In this document: positions 24,936-33,550 of the stretch, piece by piece
Position numbering within the stretch: position 1 is the stretch's first letter
Layout of the letters: each line of letters opens with the position of its first letter
Source of the DNA: Azospirillum sp. TSH100
GTDB lineage: Bacteria; Pseudomonadota; Alphaproteobacteria; Azospirillales; Azospirillaceae
Reading direction: 5' to 3'
NCBI RefSeq assembly: GCF_004923295.1
Contig: NZ_CP039638.1
Span: 519,446 to 583,445, forward strand
Length of the DNA: 64,000 bases
The notes under the pieces: model-generated
Seen by the model: the letters and a program-made list of their open reading frames with translations, nothing else
What the model was told of the DNA's origin: nothing
Database searches by the model: none
Position numbers and translations under genes: made by a program

Positions 24936-26336
24936 ATGCTTCACCCCGACCGTCTTTTCCCGAGCGACCCGACGCAACGTGCCATCGCGCGCCGCCTGTA
25001 CGGCGAAGTCGCCGCCCTGCCGATCGTCAGCCCGCACGGCCACACCGATCCGTCCTGGTTCGCCCAGAACGAGGCGTTCCCCGATCCGGCCAGCCTGTTC
25101 GTCAAGCCCGACCATTATGCATTCCGCATGCTCTACAGCCAGGGAATTCCGCTGGAGCAGCTGGGCGTTCCGCGCAGGGACGGCGGGGAGACCTCGACCG
25201 ACTCGCGCGCCATCTGGCGCCTGCTGGCCAGCAACTGGCACCTGTTCCGCGGCACGCCGACCTCGATGTGGCTGACCCACGCCTTCGAGACGGTGTTCGG
25301 CGTCACCGAGCGCCTGAGCGCCGCCAGCGCCGACCGCATCTACGACCAGATCGAAGACTGCCTGCGCAAGCCGGAATTCCGCCCGCGCGCCCTGTTCGAG
25401 CGCTTCAACCTCGAAGTGCTGGCGACCACCGAATCGCCGCTCGACCCGCTGGTGCACCACAAGGCGATCCGCGAGAGCGGCTGGAAGGGCCGGGTCATCA
25501 CCGCCTTCCGTCCCGACCCGGTCGTCGATCCGGAGTTCGAGGGCTTCCGCGACAATCTCGCCGAGCTGGCCCGCATCACCGGCCAGGACACCGCGACCTG
25601 GGACGGCTATCTCGCGGCACTCGCCGACCGCCGCCTCTATTTCAAGAGCTATGGCGCCACCTCGACCGACCACGGCCACCCGACGGCGGCGACCGCCGAT
25701 CTGCCGCGCGCCGAGGCCGAGAAGCTGTTCGACATCGTGCGCCGCGGCGGTGCGACGGCCGAGGAGGCCGAGCTGTTCCGTGCCCAGATGCTGACCGAAA
25801 TGGCGCGGATGAGCCTGGAGGACGGTCTGGTCATGCAGATCCACCCCGGTTCCTTCCGCAACCACAACACCCTCGTGTTCGAGCGTTTCGGCCGCGACAA
25901 GGGTGCGGACATCCCGAGCGGCACCGAGTATGTGCGGGCGCTGAAGCCGCTGCTCGACCGCTTCGGCAACGAGCGCGACCTGACCATCATCCTGTTCACG
26001 CTGGATGAGGACAGCTATTCCCGCGAGCTGGCGCCGCTGGCCGGCCATTACCCGGCGCTGCGCGTCGGCCCGGCCTGGTGGTTCCACGACAGCCCCGAGG
26101 GCATGCGCCGCTACCGCGAGATGATCACGGAGACCGCCGGCTTCTACAACACGGTCGGCTTCAACGACGACACCCGCGCCTTCTGCTCGATCCCGGCCCG
26201 CCACGACGTGTCGCGCCGCGTCGATTGCAGCTTCCTCGCCCGTCTGGTCGCCGAGCACCGGATGGAAGAGGACGAGGCCGCGGACCTGGCCGTCGACCTC
26301 GCTTACCGCCTCGCCAAGAACGCCTACAAGCTGTGA
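24936..26336 (+). CDS. uxaC: Glucuronate/galacturonate isomerase UxaC
   Basis: Amidohydrolase-fold isomerase of 466 residues that converts D-glucuronate to D-fructuronate or D-galacturonate to D-tagaturonate. The metal-site motif SPHGHTDPSWF lies near residues 28-38; further family segments are QIHPGSFRNHN, WWFHDSPEGMRRYREM and GFNDDTRAFCSIPARHDVSR. With uxaA next to it, the galacturonate route is the more likely one. No uxaB (tagaturonate reductase) is present in the window. Confidence 0.96.
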   Translation: MLHPDRLFPSDPTQRAIARRLYGEVAALPIVSPHGHTDPSWFAQNEAFPDPASLFVKPDHYAFRMLYSQGIPLEQLGVPRRDGGETSTDSRAIWRLLASNWHLFRGTPTSMWLTHAFETVFGVTERLSAASADRIYDQIEDCLRKPEFRPRALFERFNLEVLATTESPLDPLVHHKAIRESGWKGRVITAFRPDPVVDPEFEGFRDNLAELARITGQDTATWDGYLAALADRRLYFKSYGATSTDHGHPTAATADLPRAEAEKLFDIVRRGGATAEEAELFRAQMLTEMARMSLEDGLVMQIHPGSFRNHNTLVFERFGRDKGADIPSGTEYVRALKPLLDRFGNERDLTIILFTLDEDSYSRELAPLAGHYPALRVGPAWWFHDSPEGMRRYREMITETAGFYNTVGFNDDTRAFCSIPARHDVSRRVDCSFLARLVAEHRMEEDEAADLAVDLAYRLAKNAYKL

Positions 26337-26399
26337 TTGCCCGGCCGCGCCGGACCCCGTTCCGGCGCGGCCCAGCTTACTCCTCAAGGACATCTTCCC

Positions 26400-27923
26400 A
26401 TGGCATCGCTGACCATCCGCCTGCACCCCGCCGACAACGTCGTCGTCGCCGGCGCCGACCTGGAGCCCGGCACCACCCTGCCCGGCACTGAAGTGGCGAC
26501 CACCGGGCCGGTGCCGGCCGGGCACAAGGTCGCGGTGCGCGCCATCGCGCCGGGCGAGCCGGTGCGCAAGTACAATCAGGTCATCGGCTTCGCCACCACG
26601 GCGATCCAGCCGGGCGACCATGTCCACGTCCACAACATGGGCATGGGCAGCGATTTCGAGCGCGATTACGCCTTCGGCGCCGACGTCCATCCGGTCGAAC
26701 CGATCCCGGAGGCCGAGCGCGCCACCTTCCAGGGCATCCTTCGCCCGGACGGCCGCGTCGCCACCCGCAACTATATCGGCGTGCTGACCTCGGTGAACTG
26801 CTCCGCCACCGCGGCGCGGATGATCGCCGACCATTTCCGCGGTCCCGCGCTCGCCGCCTATCCCAACATCGACGGCGTCGTCGCCCTGACCCACGGCTAC
26901 GGCTGCGGCATGGCCGGCAGCGGCGAGGTGATGGACACGCTGCGCCGGACCATCGCCGGCTACGCCCGCCACCCGAACTTCGCCGCCGTCATCCTGCTGG
27001 GTCTCGGCTGCGAGGTGAACCAGATCGACAAGCTGATGGAGGCCACCGGCCTTGAGGAGGGCGCCCGCGTCATCCCCATCGGCATCCAGGACATGGGCGG
27101 CACCGCCGCGGCGGCCCGCGAGGGCATCCGCCGGATCGAGGCGCTGCTGCCGGAGATCAACGACGTCACCCGCCAGACCCTGCCGGCCAGCCACCTGACG
27201 CTGGCGCTGCAATGCGGCGGCTCCGACGGCTATTCGGGCATCACCGCCAACCCGGCGCTGGGCTATGCCGTCGACCTGCTGGTGCGCAACGGCGGCACCG
27301 CCGTGCTGAGCGAGACGCCGGAGGTCTATGGCGCCGAGCATCTGCTGACCCGCCGCGCCGTCCGCCGCGAGGTGGGCGAGGCGCTGGTCGAGCGCATCGG
27401 CTGGTGGGAGGAGTACACCAGCCGCACCGGCGGCGAGATGAACAACAACCCGTCGCCCGGCAACAAGAAGGGTGGCCTGACCACCATCCTGGAGAAGTCG
27501 CTGGGCGCGGTCGCCAAGGGCGGCACCACCCCGATGACCGCCGTCTACCGCTATGCCGAGCCGATCACCGACAAGGGCTTCGTCTTCATGGACACCCCCG
27601 GCTACGATCCGGTGTCGGCGACGGGGCAGGTGGCGGGCGGCGCCAACGTTCTGTGCTTCACCACCGGCCGCGGCTCCGTCTTCGGCTGCAAGCCGACGCC
27701 CAGCCTGAAGCTGGCGACCAACAGCGCGCTGTTCCGCCGGATGCCGGACGACATGGACATCGATTGCGGCGCCATCGCCACCGGCGACGCCTCGATCGAG
27801 GAGGTCGGCCGCGCGATCTTCCAGCTGGTGCTCGACACCGCGTCGGGCCGCAAGACCAAGAGCGAGGAGCTCGGCGTCGGCGCCGACGAATTCGCCCCTT
27901 GGCAGATGGGAGCGGTCATGTAA
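26400..27923 (+). CDS. uxaA: Altronate dehydratase UxaA
   Basis: Dehydratase of 507 residues producing 2-keto-3-deoxygluconate from D-altronate. An N-terminal SAF domain (about 1-100, with HVHNMGMGSDFERDYAFG) is followed by the large catalytic domain with TRNYIGVLTSVNCS, HGYGCGMAG, LGLGCEVNQID, LQCGGSDGYSGITANPALG and PGNKKGGLTTILEKSLG. The start at 26400 has AAGGA upstream. GarD-type galactarate dehydratases are related, but the pairing with uxaC favours UxaA. Confidence 0.92.
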   Translation: MASLTIRLHPADNVVVAGADLEPGTTLPGTEVATTGPVPAGHKVAVRAIAPGEPVRKYNQVIGFATTAIQPGDHVHVHNMGMGSDFERDYAFGADVHPVEPIPEAERATFQGILRPDGRVATRNYIGVLTSVNCSATAARMIADHFRGPALAAYPNIDGVVALTHGYGCGMAGSGEVMDTLRRTIAGYARHPNFAAVILLGLGCEVNQIDKLMEATGLEEGARVIPIGIQDMGGTAAAAREGIRRIEALLPEINDVTRQTLPASHLTLALQCGGSDGYSGITANPALGYAVDLLVRNGGTAVLSETPEVYGAEHLLTRRAVRREVGEALVERIGWWEEYTSRTGGEMNNNPSPGNKKGGLTTILEKSLGAVAKGGTTPMTAVYRYAEPITDKGFVFMDTPGYDPVSATGQVAGGANVLCFTTGRGSVFGCKPTPSLKLATNSALFRRMPDDMDIDCGAIATGDASIEEVGRAIFQLVLDTASGRKTKSEELGVGADEFAPWQMGAVM

Positions 27924-27965
27924 GGGGTCCTGCCCCTTATCGGAAACCGTAGACGAGCCGGCGCC

Positions 27966-28949
27966 ATGCCCGACAGTTCCCCCCCTCTCCCTGGCTCCCG
28001 CACCGACGCCGGTCCCGAACCGGTGAACGCGCCGCAGACCCCGATCCAGCCAACTGGACCGGGGGTCAAGGGCACGGAGCCGATGCGGGCGATCCTGCTG
28101 GTGGTGCTGGCGGTGGCCTGCCTGTCCTGCTCCGACGCCACGGCGAAATATCTCGGCCGCACCCTGCCGCCGGCCGAGATCGCCTGGATGCGCTATGTCG
28201 TCTTCACCGCGCTGGTGATGCCGCTGGCCCTGCGCGGCGGCTCGCTCAGCGTGCTGAAGACGACGCGGCCGGGGCTTCAGGTGGTGCGCGGCCTGGGCAT
28301 GCTCGGCTCGGCCCTGTTCTTCATCATGGCGATGCAGCATCTGCCGCTGGCCGAAGCCGCGGCGATCAGCTTCGTCTCCCCCGTCTTCGTCACCGTGCTG
28401 TCGATCCTGCTGTTGGCCGAGAAGGTCGGCATCCGCCGCTGGGCGGCGCTGCTGGTCGGGCTGGCCGGCGTGCTGATCGTCATCCGGCCGGGAGAGGACG
28501 GTTTCCAGCCCGCCTCGCTGCTGCCGATCCTGACCGCCTTCAGCTGGGCGCTCGGTCTGGTGGTGACGCGCAGGATGACGGTGCAGGAAAACCCGCTGAC
28601 CACCATGGTGTGGAGCGCGCTCACCGGCCTGATCGTGCTGACCGCCCTGCTTCCCCTGCATGCGGCATGGCCGACGCCGTGGGAGATGCTGCTGGGGGCC
28701 TTCATCGGGCTGGTCTACACCGCATCGCAATGGCTGCTGATCCTGGCCTACCGCCAGGGCGAGGCATCGGTGCTGGCGCCCTTCACCTATGTGCAGCTGA
28801 TCTGGTCGACGGCGCTGGGATACCTCGTCTTCGGCGCGGTGCCCGACCAGTGGACCTTCGTCGGCACCGGCGTGATCATCGCCAGCGGCCTCTACACCGC
28901 CCACCGCGAACGGATGCGGGCACAGCTGCGCCGCTCCGCAGCGTCATGA
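27966..28949 (+). CDS. EamA/DMT family transporter
   Basis: Integral membrane protein of 327 residues with about ten hydrophobic segments arranged as two EamA repeats. The first ~38 residues are a Pro-rich soluble tail; the ATG at 28083 (MRAILLVV) is a possible alternative start. Direction of transport and substrate cannot be read from the sequence; location between uxaA and kdgK suggests a sugar acid or a by-product. Confidence 0.87.
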   Translation: MPDSSPPLPGSRTDAGPEPVNAPQTPIQPTGPGVKGTEPMRAILLVVLAVACLSCSDATAKYLGRTLPPAEIAWMRYVVFTALVMPLALRGGSLSVLKTTRPGLQVVRGLGMLGSALFFIMAMQHLPLAEAAAISFVSPVFVTVLSILLLAEKVGIRRWAALLVGLAGVLIVIRPGEDGFQPASLLPILTAFSWALGLVVTRRMTVQENPLTTMVWSALTGLIVLTALLPLHAAWPTPWEMLLGAFIGLVYTASQWLLILAYRQGEASVLAPFTYVQLIWSTALGYLVFGAVPDQWTFVGTGVIIASGLYTAHRERMRAQLRRSAAS

Positions 28950-28992
28950 ACAGGAAGTCGCCGGGGCGATCCCCGGCTTGTGGAGAAGAAGC

Positions 28993-29913
28993 ATGACCGA
29001 CACGCCCAACCGCGTCGCCGCGCTCGGCGAATGCATGATCGAGATGTTCCGGCGGCCGGACGGGTCGCTGACCATGGGCTTCGGCGGCGACACGCTGAAC
29101 ACCGCGGTCTATCTGGCGCGTCTGGGCACGCCGGTCGACTATGTCACCGCTCTCGGCGACGACAGCATCAGCGACGACATGGTGAAGGCCTGGGCGGCCG
29201 AAGGGGTGGGCACCGGCCACGTCCTGCGCGTGCCGAACCGCCTGCCCGGCCTCTACATGATCGAGACCGATCCCAGCGGCGAGCGCCGCTTTCTCTACTG
29301 GCGCGACCGGGCGCCGGCCCGCGAACTGTTCGCCCTGCCCCAGACGCCGGAGCTGTCCAGGGCACTGGAGGGCTACGGCATCGTCTATCTGTCCGGCATC
29401 AGCATCGCCATCCTGGGCGAGCAGGGCCGCGAGCGCCTGTTCGAGCTGCTGGAGCGGGTCCGTGCGCAGGGCGGCAAGGTCGCCTTCGACACCAACTGGC
29501 GCCCGCGCCTGTGGCCGGACATCGAGACCGCCCGCGCCGCCTTCGACCGCATGCTTGCGCTGACCGACATCGCGCTGCCCGGCGTCACCGACCTGCGCGA
29601 CCTCTATGGGGATGCCGATGCCGACGCCGTTCTGGCCCGCGTCCGCAAGGCCGGTGTGGCCGAGATCGTCCTGAAGCTGGAACAGCCCGGCTGCATCGTG
29701 ATCGAGAATGGCGAAGCGATCGAGGTGCCCGCCCTGAAGGTCGCCACCGTGGTCGACACCACGGCGGCCGGCGACAGCTTCAGCGCCGGCTATCTGGCAT
29801 CCCGCCTGCGCGGCGAGGGTCCGGCCGACGCCGCCCGCGCCGCCCACAAGCTGGCCGCCGCCGTCATCCAGCACCGCGGCGCCATCATCCCGCGCGACGC
29901 CATGCCGGCCTGA
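28993..29913 (+). CDS. kdgK: 2-dehydro-3-deoxygluconokinase KdgK
   Basis: PfkB/ribokinase-family kinase of 306 residues that phosphorylates 2-keto-3-deoxygluconate to KDPG. It has the N-terminal GECMIEMFRR, the GGDTLNTAVYLARLG substrate region and the PfkB signature DTTAAGDSFSAGYL with the catalytic Asp near residue 260. GGAGAAGAA precedes the ATG. The KDPG aldolase gene needed next is not in the window. Confidence 0.93.
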   Translation: MTDTPNRVAALGECMIEMFRRPDGSLTMGFGGDTLNTAVYLARLGTPVDYVTALGDDSISDDMVKAWAAEGVGTGHVLRVPNRLPGLYMIETDPSGERRFLYWRDRAPARELFALPQTPELSRALEGYGIVYLSGISIAILGEQGRERLFELLERVRAQGGKVAFDTNWRPRLWPDIETARAAFDRMLALTDIALPGVTDLRDLYGDADADAVLARVRKAGVAEIVLKLEQPGCIVIENGEAIEVPALKVATVVDTTAAGDSFSAGYLASRLRGEGPADAARAAHKLAAAVIQHRGAIIPRDAMPA

Positions 29914-29935
29914 GCGCCGGTTTCAAGCCGACATA

Positions 29936-30538
29936 TCAGCCTTCCGCCGCCAGTTCGCGGCGGAAGGCACGGCCCGCCATCTGCGCGACGGCGGTGAGCG
30001 CCGCCTCGTCCGCGCCGTCACGCGCCGCCGCCGACATTCCCCGCATCGTCATCGTCACGAAATCCGCCAGCGTGTCGGCCCGCTCCGGCGCCTCCCCGGC
30101 GATGAAGTCGCGGATCGCCGACACGCCGGCCTTGCGCATCGCCCCGGCCAGCGCACAGGCCTCCGCATCGGCGCTGTTGCGCGCGCCGTCGAGCACGAGG
30201 CAGCCGGCCACGCCGTTGCGCTCCGGATAGAGGCGCGCCGCCAGCAGCAGCGTGCGTTCGATCACCTCAGCCACGCCGCCGCCCTCCGCCCGCGCCCGGG
30301 CGAAGATGTTGGCCTCCCCCGCCGCATAGCGCTGAAGCGCCCGCTCGAACAGCCCGGCCTTGCTGCCGAAGGCCGCATAGAAGCTCGGCGGCTTGATCCC
30401 CAGTTCGGTGCCCAGTTCGGCGACGCCCACGGCGTCGTAGCCGCGCGCGTGGAACAGCCTCATCGCGGTCTCGACCGCCTCGTCCACGTCGAAGGACCGC
30501 CGCCGTCCCCGCGATCCGGAGGATTCTGTAGCGACCAC
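29936..30538 (-). CDS. bdcR: TetR family regulator, BdcR-like
   Basis: Repressor of 200 residues with an N-terminal TetR helix-turn-helix (DVDEAVETAMRLFHARGYDAVGVAELGTELGI...FYAAFGSKAGLFERAL). It starts at a GTG (30538) preceded by AAGGAG with 8 bases between; longer forms would overlap the divergent SDR gene. Divergent pairing with a BdcA-like SDR mirrors E. coli bdcR-bdcA. It probably binds the two operators in the shared gap. Confidence 0.85.
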   Translation of the reverse strand: MVATESSGSRGRRRSFDVDEAVETAMRLFHARGYDAVGVAELGTELGIKPPSFYAAFGSKAGLFERALQRYAAGEANIFARARAEGGGVAEVIERTLLLAARLYPERNGVAGCLVLDGARNSADAEACALAGAMRKAGVSAIRDFIAGEAPERADTLADFVTMTMRGMSAAARDGADEAALTAVAQMAGRAFRRELAAEG

Positions 30539-30542
30539 TATA
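30527..30542. promoter_or_regulatory. TetR operator 1 at the bdcR start
   Basis: TGTAGCGACCACTATA is an inverted repeat (TGTAG-N6-CTATA) that covers the GTG start codon of bdcR. It matches the reverse complement of operator 2 at 13 of 16 positions. Confidence 0.6.
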
Positions 30543-30576
30543 TTTTCTCCTTGCGCAAATCCCTCGCCCGCATTTA

Positions 30577-30592
30577 TATAGCGCTCACTACA
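30577..30592. promoter_or_regulatory. TetR operator 2 upstream of bdcA
   Basis: TATAGCGCTCACTACA (reverse complement TGTAGTGAGCGCTATA) lies 20-35 bp before the bdcA start, exactly 50 bp from operator 1, that is about five helical turns. A repressor dimer on each site could control both genes. Confidence 0.6.
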
Positions 30593-30611
30593 TTTTCTCA
30601 AGGAGCACATC

Positions 30612-31325
30612 ATGGGTGAGTTCACCGGCCGCAAGATCCTGGTCCTCGGCGGCAGCCGCGGCATCGGCAAGGCCATCGTCCGCCGCTTCGCCAAGGCCGG
30701 CGGTGCGGTCGCCTTCACCTATGCCGGGTCGAAGGACGCCGCCGAGGCGCTGGCCGCCGAAACCGGCGCGGAGGCCATCCAAACCGACAGCGCCGACCGC
30801 GACGCCCTGATCGCCACGGTGGCCGACCGCGGCGCGCTGGACGTGCTGGTCGTCAATGCCGGCACGGCGATCCTCGGCGATCCGCTGACCTTCGATCCCG
30901 ACGCCGTCGACCGGATGATCGACATCAACGTCCGCGCGCCCTACCACGCGGCGGTCGAAGCGGCCCGGCGCATGAATGACGGCGGGCGCATCATCGTCAT
31001 CGGCTCGGTCAACGGCGACCGCATGCCGTTTGCCGGCGGGGCCGCCTATGCCCTGACCAAATCGGCGGTCCAGGGCATGGTGCGCGGCCTCGCCCGCGAT
31101 TTCGGCGACCGCGGCATCACCGTGAACGCGATCCAGCCGGGTCCGACCCACAGCGACATGAACCCGGCCGACGGCCCGATGGCGCCCGCCATGCACGGCT
31201 TCATGGCGATCAAGCGCCACATCGACGCCGACGAGGTCGCCGAACTGACCGCCTATGTCGCCGGCCCGCATGCCGCGATGATCACCGGCTCGTTCCAGAC
31301 CATCGACGGCGGCTTCGGCGCCTGA
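30612..31325 (+). CDS. bdcA: Short-chain dehydrogenase, BdcA-like
   Basis: SDR of 237 residues, the same length as E. coli BdcA and very similar along its whole length: GGSRGIGKAIVRRF, FTYAGSKDAAEAL, TDSADRDALI, VVNAG, IGSVNGDRMPFAG and the terminal IDGGFGA. E. coli BdcA binds cyclic di-GMP and promotes biofilm dispersal; whether that holds here is unknown. The catalytic-site Tyr is present in AAYALTKSA. AAGGAG lies directly upstream. Confidence 0.85.
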   Translation: MGEFTGRKILVLGGSRGIGKAIVRRFAKAGGAVAFTYAGSKDAAEALAAETGAEAIQTDSADRDALIATVADRGALDVLVVNAGTAILGDPLTFDPDAVDRMIDINVRAPYHAAVEAARRMNDGGRIIVIGSVNGDRMPFAGGAAYALTKSAVQGMVRGLARDFGDRGITVNAIQPGPTHSDMNPADGPMAPAMHGFMAIKRHIDADEVAELTAYVAGPHAAMITGSFQTIDGGFGA

Positions 31326-31332
31326 CGGCGAA

Positions 31333-31878
31333 TCAATGGAAGAGGCCGAAGGGGCGGTCCGGTCGGAACGCCCCTTCATGGGCCAGCAGCCAGCGCTTGC
31401 GCTCCATCCCGCCGCCATAGCCGGTCAGCGTTCCATCCGATCCGATCACCCGGTGACAGGGCACGACGATGCCGACCGGGTTGGCGCCATTGGCATGCCC
31501 CGCCGCCCGCACCGCCGCCGGCCGCCCGGCCAGCACGGCAAGCTCGCGATAGCTGACGGTGCCGCCACAGGGGATCCCGCGCAGCGCCGCCCACACCGCC
31601 CGTTGGAACGGCGTCCCGCCGGTGCGCACCGGCAGCCGGTCGATCACCGCAAGCTCGCCCGCGAAATAGGCATCCATCGCCCGAGTGAACCCGCCCGGAT
31701 CACGGGACAGGCGCAGTTCGTAGCCGCCGGGATGGTGCAGGCGCAGCAGCCGGTGCAGCCGGTCCTCATGGTCGGTCCAGTCGATGGCGCGCAGGGCGCC
31801 GTCTTCATCCGCCACCACGATCAACTCGCCGATGGGCGTCGCGGTGCGGTCGATCAGCAGTCTGGAGACGGCGGACAT
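31333..31878 (-). CDS. ogt: Methylated-DNA--protein-cysteine methyltransferase
   Basis: DNA repair protein of 181 residues that transfers O6-alkyl groups from guanine to its own cysteine. The acceptor is Cys141 in VVPCHRVIGSDGTLTGYGGG, the defining motif, preceded by the HTH region FQRAVWAALRGIPCGGTVSY and AGHANGANP. The start at 31878 follows AGGGGG. It ends 7 bases after bdcA in convergent orientation. The Ogt/AdaB subgroup is likely, since no Ada N-terminal domain is fused. Confidence 0.93.
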   Translation of the reverse strand: MSAVSRLLIDRTATPIGELIVVADEDGALRAIDWTDHEDRLHRLLRLHHPGGYELRLSRDPGGFTRAMDAYFAGELAVIDRLPVRTGGTPFQRAVWAALRGIPCGGTVSYRELAVLAGRPAAVRAAGHANGANPVGIVVPCHRVIGSDGTLTGYGGGMERKRWLLAHEGAFRPDRPFGLFH

Positions 31879-31904
31879 CACGGCACCCCCTATCCCGGTC
31901 GCAT

Positions 31905-31937
31905 AGGTGCGCTGCCAAATTTGAAGGCAGCGCACCT
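31905..31937. promoter_or_regulatory. Perfect inverted repeat upstream of ogt
   Basis: A 12-bp exact stem (AGGTGCGCTGCC / GGCAGCGCACCT) with a 9-base AT-rich loop lies 27 bp before the ogt start. It could be an operator for an alkylation-response regulator or a 5' leader hairpin; nothing decides between these. Confidence 0.5.
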
Positions 31938-32079
31938 CCAACGCAACCCTTTGATACAACGCAATTTCCTGTTTCCGCGCTTGCGAATTCCCATGCGTTT
32001 CTTGCGTATCGCCGCGAAAAGAGGCGCCAAAAGGCTGAGTTGCGTGCAATCAGCATGGCTGGCATGATGTGCCCATGCC

Positions 32080-32112
32080 TGTCCATACCGTCAGTTCTTG
32101 ACCGAACAGTCA
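32080..32112. promoter_or_regulatory. Tandem 14-bp regulator boxes upstream of preT
   Basis: Box 1 (32080-32093) reads TGTCCATACCGTCA, differing by one base from box 1 before the ABC importer. Box 2 (32099-32112) reads TGACCGAACAGTCA. The start-to-start step is again 19 bp, and the two regions also share the flanking GTCAGTTC sequence. Centres lie about 79 and 97 bp upstream of the predicted transcription start. Confidence 0.65.
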
Positions 32113-32156
32113 GCTTTTCCGCCGCCCAACGCCGTTGGCAGTGCTGGTTGGTTCTC

Positions 32157-32173
32157 TTGGCACGCGGGTTGCT
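32157..32173 (+). promoter_or_regulatory. Putative sigma-54 promoter of the pyrimidine catabolic operon
   Basis: TTGGCACGCGGGTTGCT is a full match to the sigma-54 consensus YTGGCACG-N4-TTGCW, with GG at 32159-32160 and GC at 32171-32172. It ends 49 bp before preT. Confidence 0.8.
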
Positions 32174-32222
32174 GATGCTTCGGTAGACACGCCGCTCTGC
32201 GACCGAAGGGAAGCCATCCGCC

Positions 32223-33533
32223 ATGACCCTGATCGCTACGCTTGCCACCGCCGAAGATGACCGCGCCTCGCCCTACACCGACCTGACCCCGGCGATGACG
32301 CCGGTGCAGGCGCTGGCCGAGTCGAACCGCTGCCTGTTCTGCTACGACGCTCCCTGCATCAAGGCCTGTCCGACCGGCATCGACATTCCGGCCTTCATCC
32401 GCTCGATCGCCACCGGCAACCTGAAGGGGGCCGCGACGACGATCCTGTCGGAGAACATCATGGGCGGCACCTGCGGCCGCGTCTGCCCGACCGAGACGCT
32501 GTGCGAACAGTCCTGCGTCCGCAACCGGGCGGAGGACCGCCCCGTCGCCATCGGCCGGCTGCAACGCCACGCCACCGACCGTCTCATTGACGGCGAACCG
32601 GCCCACCCCTTCGCCCGCGCCGCCGCCACCGGCAAGCGCGTCGCCGTGGTCGGCGCCGGTCCGGCGGGCCTGTCCTGCGCCCACCGCCTCGCCACCCTCG
32701 GCCATGAGGTGACGGTGTTCGAGGCGAAGGCGAAGTCCGGCGGCCTCAACGAATACGGCCTCGCCCCCTACAAGATGGCCGACGATTTCGCCCAGCGCGA
32801 AGTCGCCTTCATCCTCGGCGTCGGCGGCATCAGCGTGGAGCATGGCCGCAGGCTGGGCGCCGACCTGTCGCTCCACAGCCTGCGCGCCGACTTCGATGCC
32901 GTCTTCCTCGGCGTCGGCCTGGGGTCCAACAACCGCCTCGGCATCCCCGGCGAGGAGCGCGCGGGCGTCGAGGACGCGACCGCCTTCATCGAGCGCGTCC
33001 GTCAGGCCCTCCCCGGCCAGCCGCCGGCGGTGGGGCGCAGCGTCGTGGTGATCGGCGGCGGAAACACCGCGGTGGACGCCGCCATCCAGGCCAAGCGCCT
33101 GGGTGCCGAGGACGTTACCCTGGTCTACCGCCGCGGCCGCGCCCAGATGGGCGCCACCGGCTGGGAGCAGGAGCTGGCCCAGACCGAGGGCGTCGTCCTC
33201 AAGACCTTCGCCGCGCCGAAAGAGATCGGCGACACCACCATCACCTTCGAGCGCACCCGCCTGACCGACGGCAAGCTGTCCGGCACCGGCGAGACCTTCA
33301 CCCTCCAGGCCGACATGGTGCTGAAGGCGGTGGGGCAAAAGCTGTCGGCCGATGCCCTGTCCGGGCTGGAAATCACCGGCGGCAAGATCGCCATCGACAG
33401 CGCCTACCGCACGACGCTTGCCAAGGTCTGGGCCGGCGGCGATTGCGTCGCGACGGGCGAGGATCTGACGGTCCAGTCCGTGCAGGACGGCAAGCTCGCC
33501 GCCCTCGCCATCCACAGCCACCTGACCGCCTGA
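32223..33533 (+). CDS. preT: NAD-dependent dihydropyrimidine dehydrogenase subunit PreT
   Basis: Flavin and Fe-S subunit of 436 residues that takes electrons from NADH and pairs with PreA to reduce uracil and thymine. The N-terminal cysteine motifs CLFCYDAPCIKACP and GGTCGRVCPTETLCEQSC bind [4Fe-4S] clusters; VAVVGAGPAGLSCAHRLA and VVVIGGGNTAVDAA are the two dinucleotide folds. First gene of the pyrimidine operon, 17 bp before preA, under a sigma-54-like promoter. Confidence 0.94.
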   Translation: MTLIATLATAEDDRASPYTDLTPAMTPVQALAESNRCLFCYDAPCIKACPTGIDIPAFIRSIATGNLKGAATTILSENIMGGTCGRVCPTETLCEQSCVRNRAEDRPVAIGRLQRHATDRLIDGEPAHPFARAAATGKRVAVVGAGPAGLSCAHRLATLGHEVTVFEAKAKSGGLNEYGLAPYKMADDFAQREVAFILGVGGISVEHGRRLGADLSLHSLRADFDAVFLGVGLGSNNRLGIPGEERAGVEDATAFIERVRQALPGQPPAVGRSVVVIGGGNTAVDAAIQAKRLGAEDVTLVYRRGRAQMGATGWEQELAQTEGVVLKTFAAPKEIGDTTITFERTRLTDGKLSGTGETFTLQADMVLKAVGQKLSADALSGLEITGGKIAIDSAYRTTLAKVWAGGDCVATGEDLTVQSVQDGKLAALAIHSHLTA

Positions 33534-33550
33534 GGAAAGGGAGCCACATC

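Larger units (their letters stand above)
31879..32222. other. Divergent intergenic region between ogt and preT
   Basis: This 344-bp gap holds no supported gene. It contains an inverted repeat near ogt (31905-31937), tandem regulator boxes (32080-32112) and a sigma-54 promoter (32157-32173) for preT. The middle is AT-richer than its surroundings. Confidence 0.7.

Noticed and set aside
24843..28904. Minus-strand open frame of 1353 codons opposite uxaC, uxaA and the EamA gene
   Set aside because: It reads as Arg/Gly/His/Ala-rich low-complexity sequence with no domain, and lies antisense to three well-supported genes. Long antisense frames are expected in GC-rich DNA.
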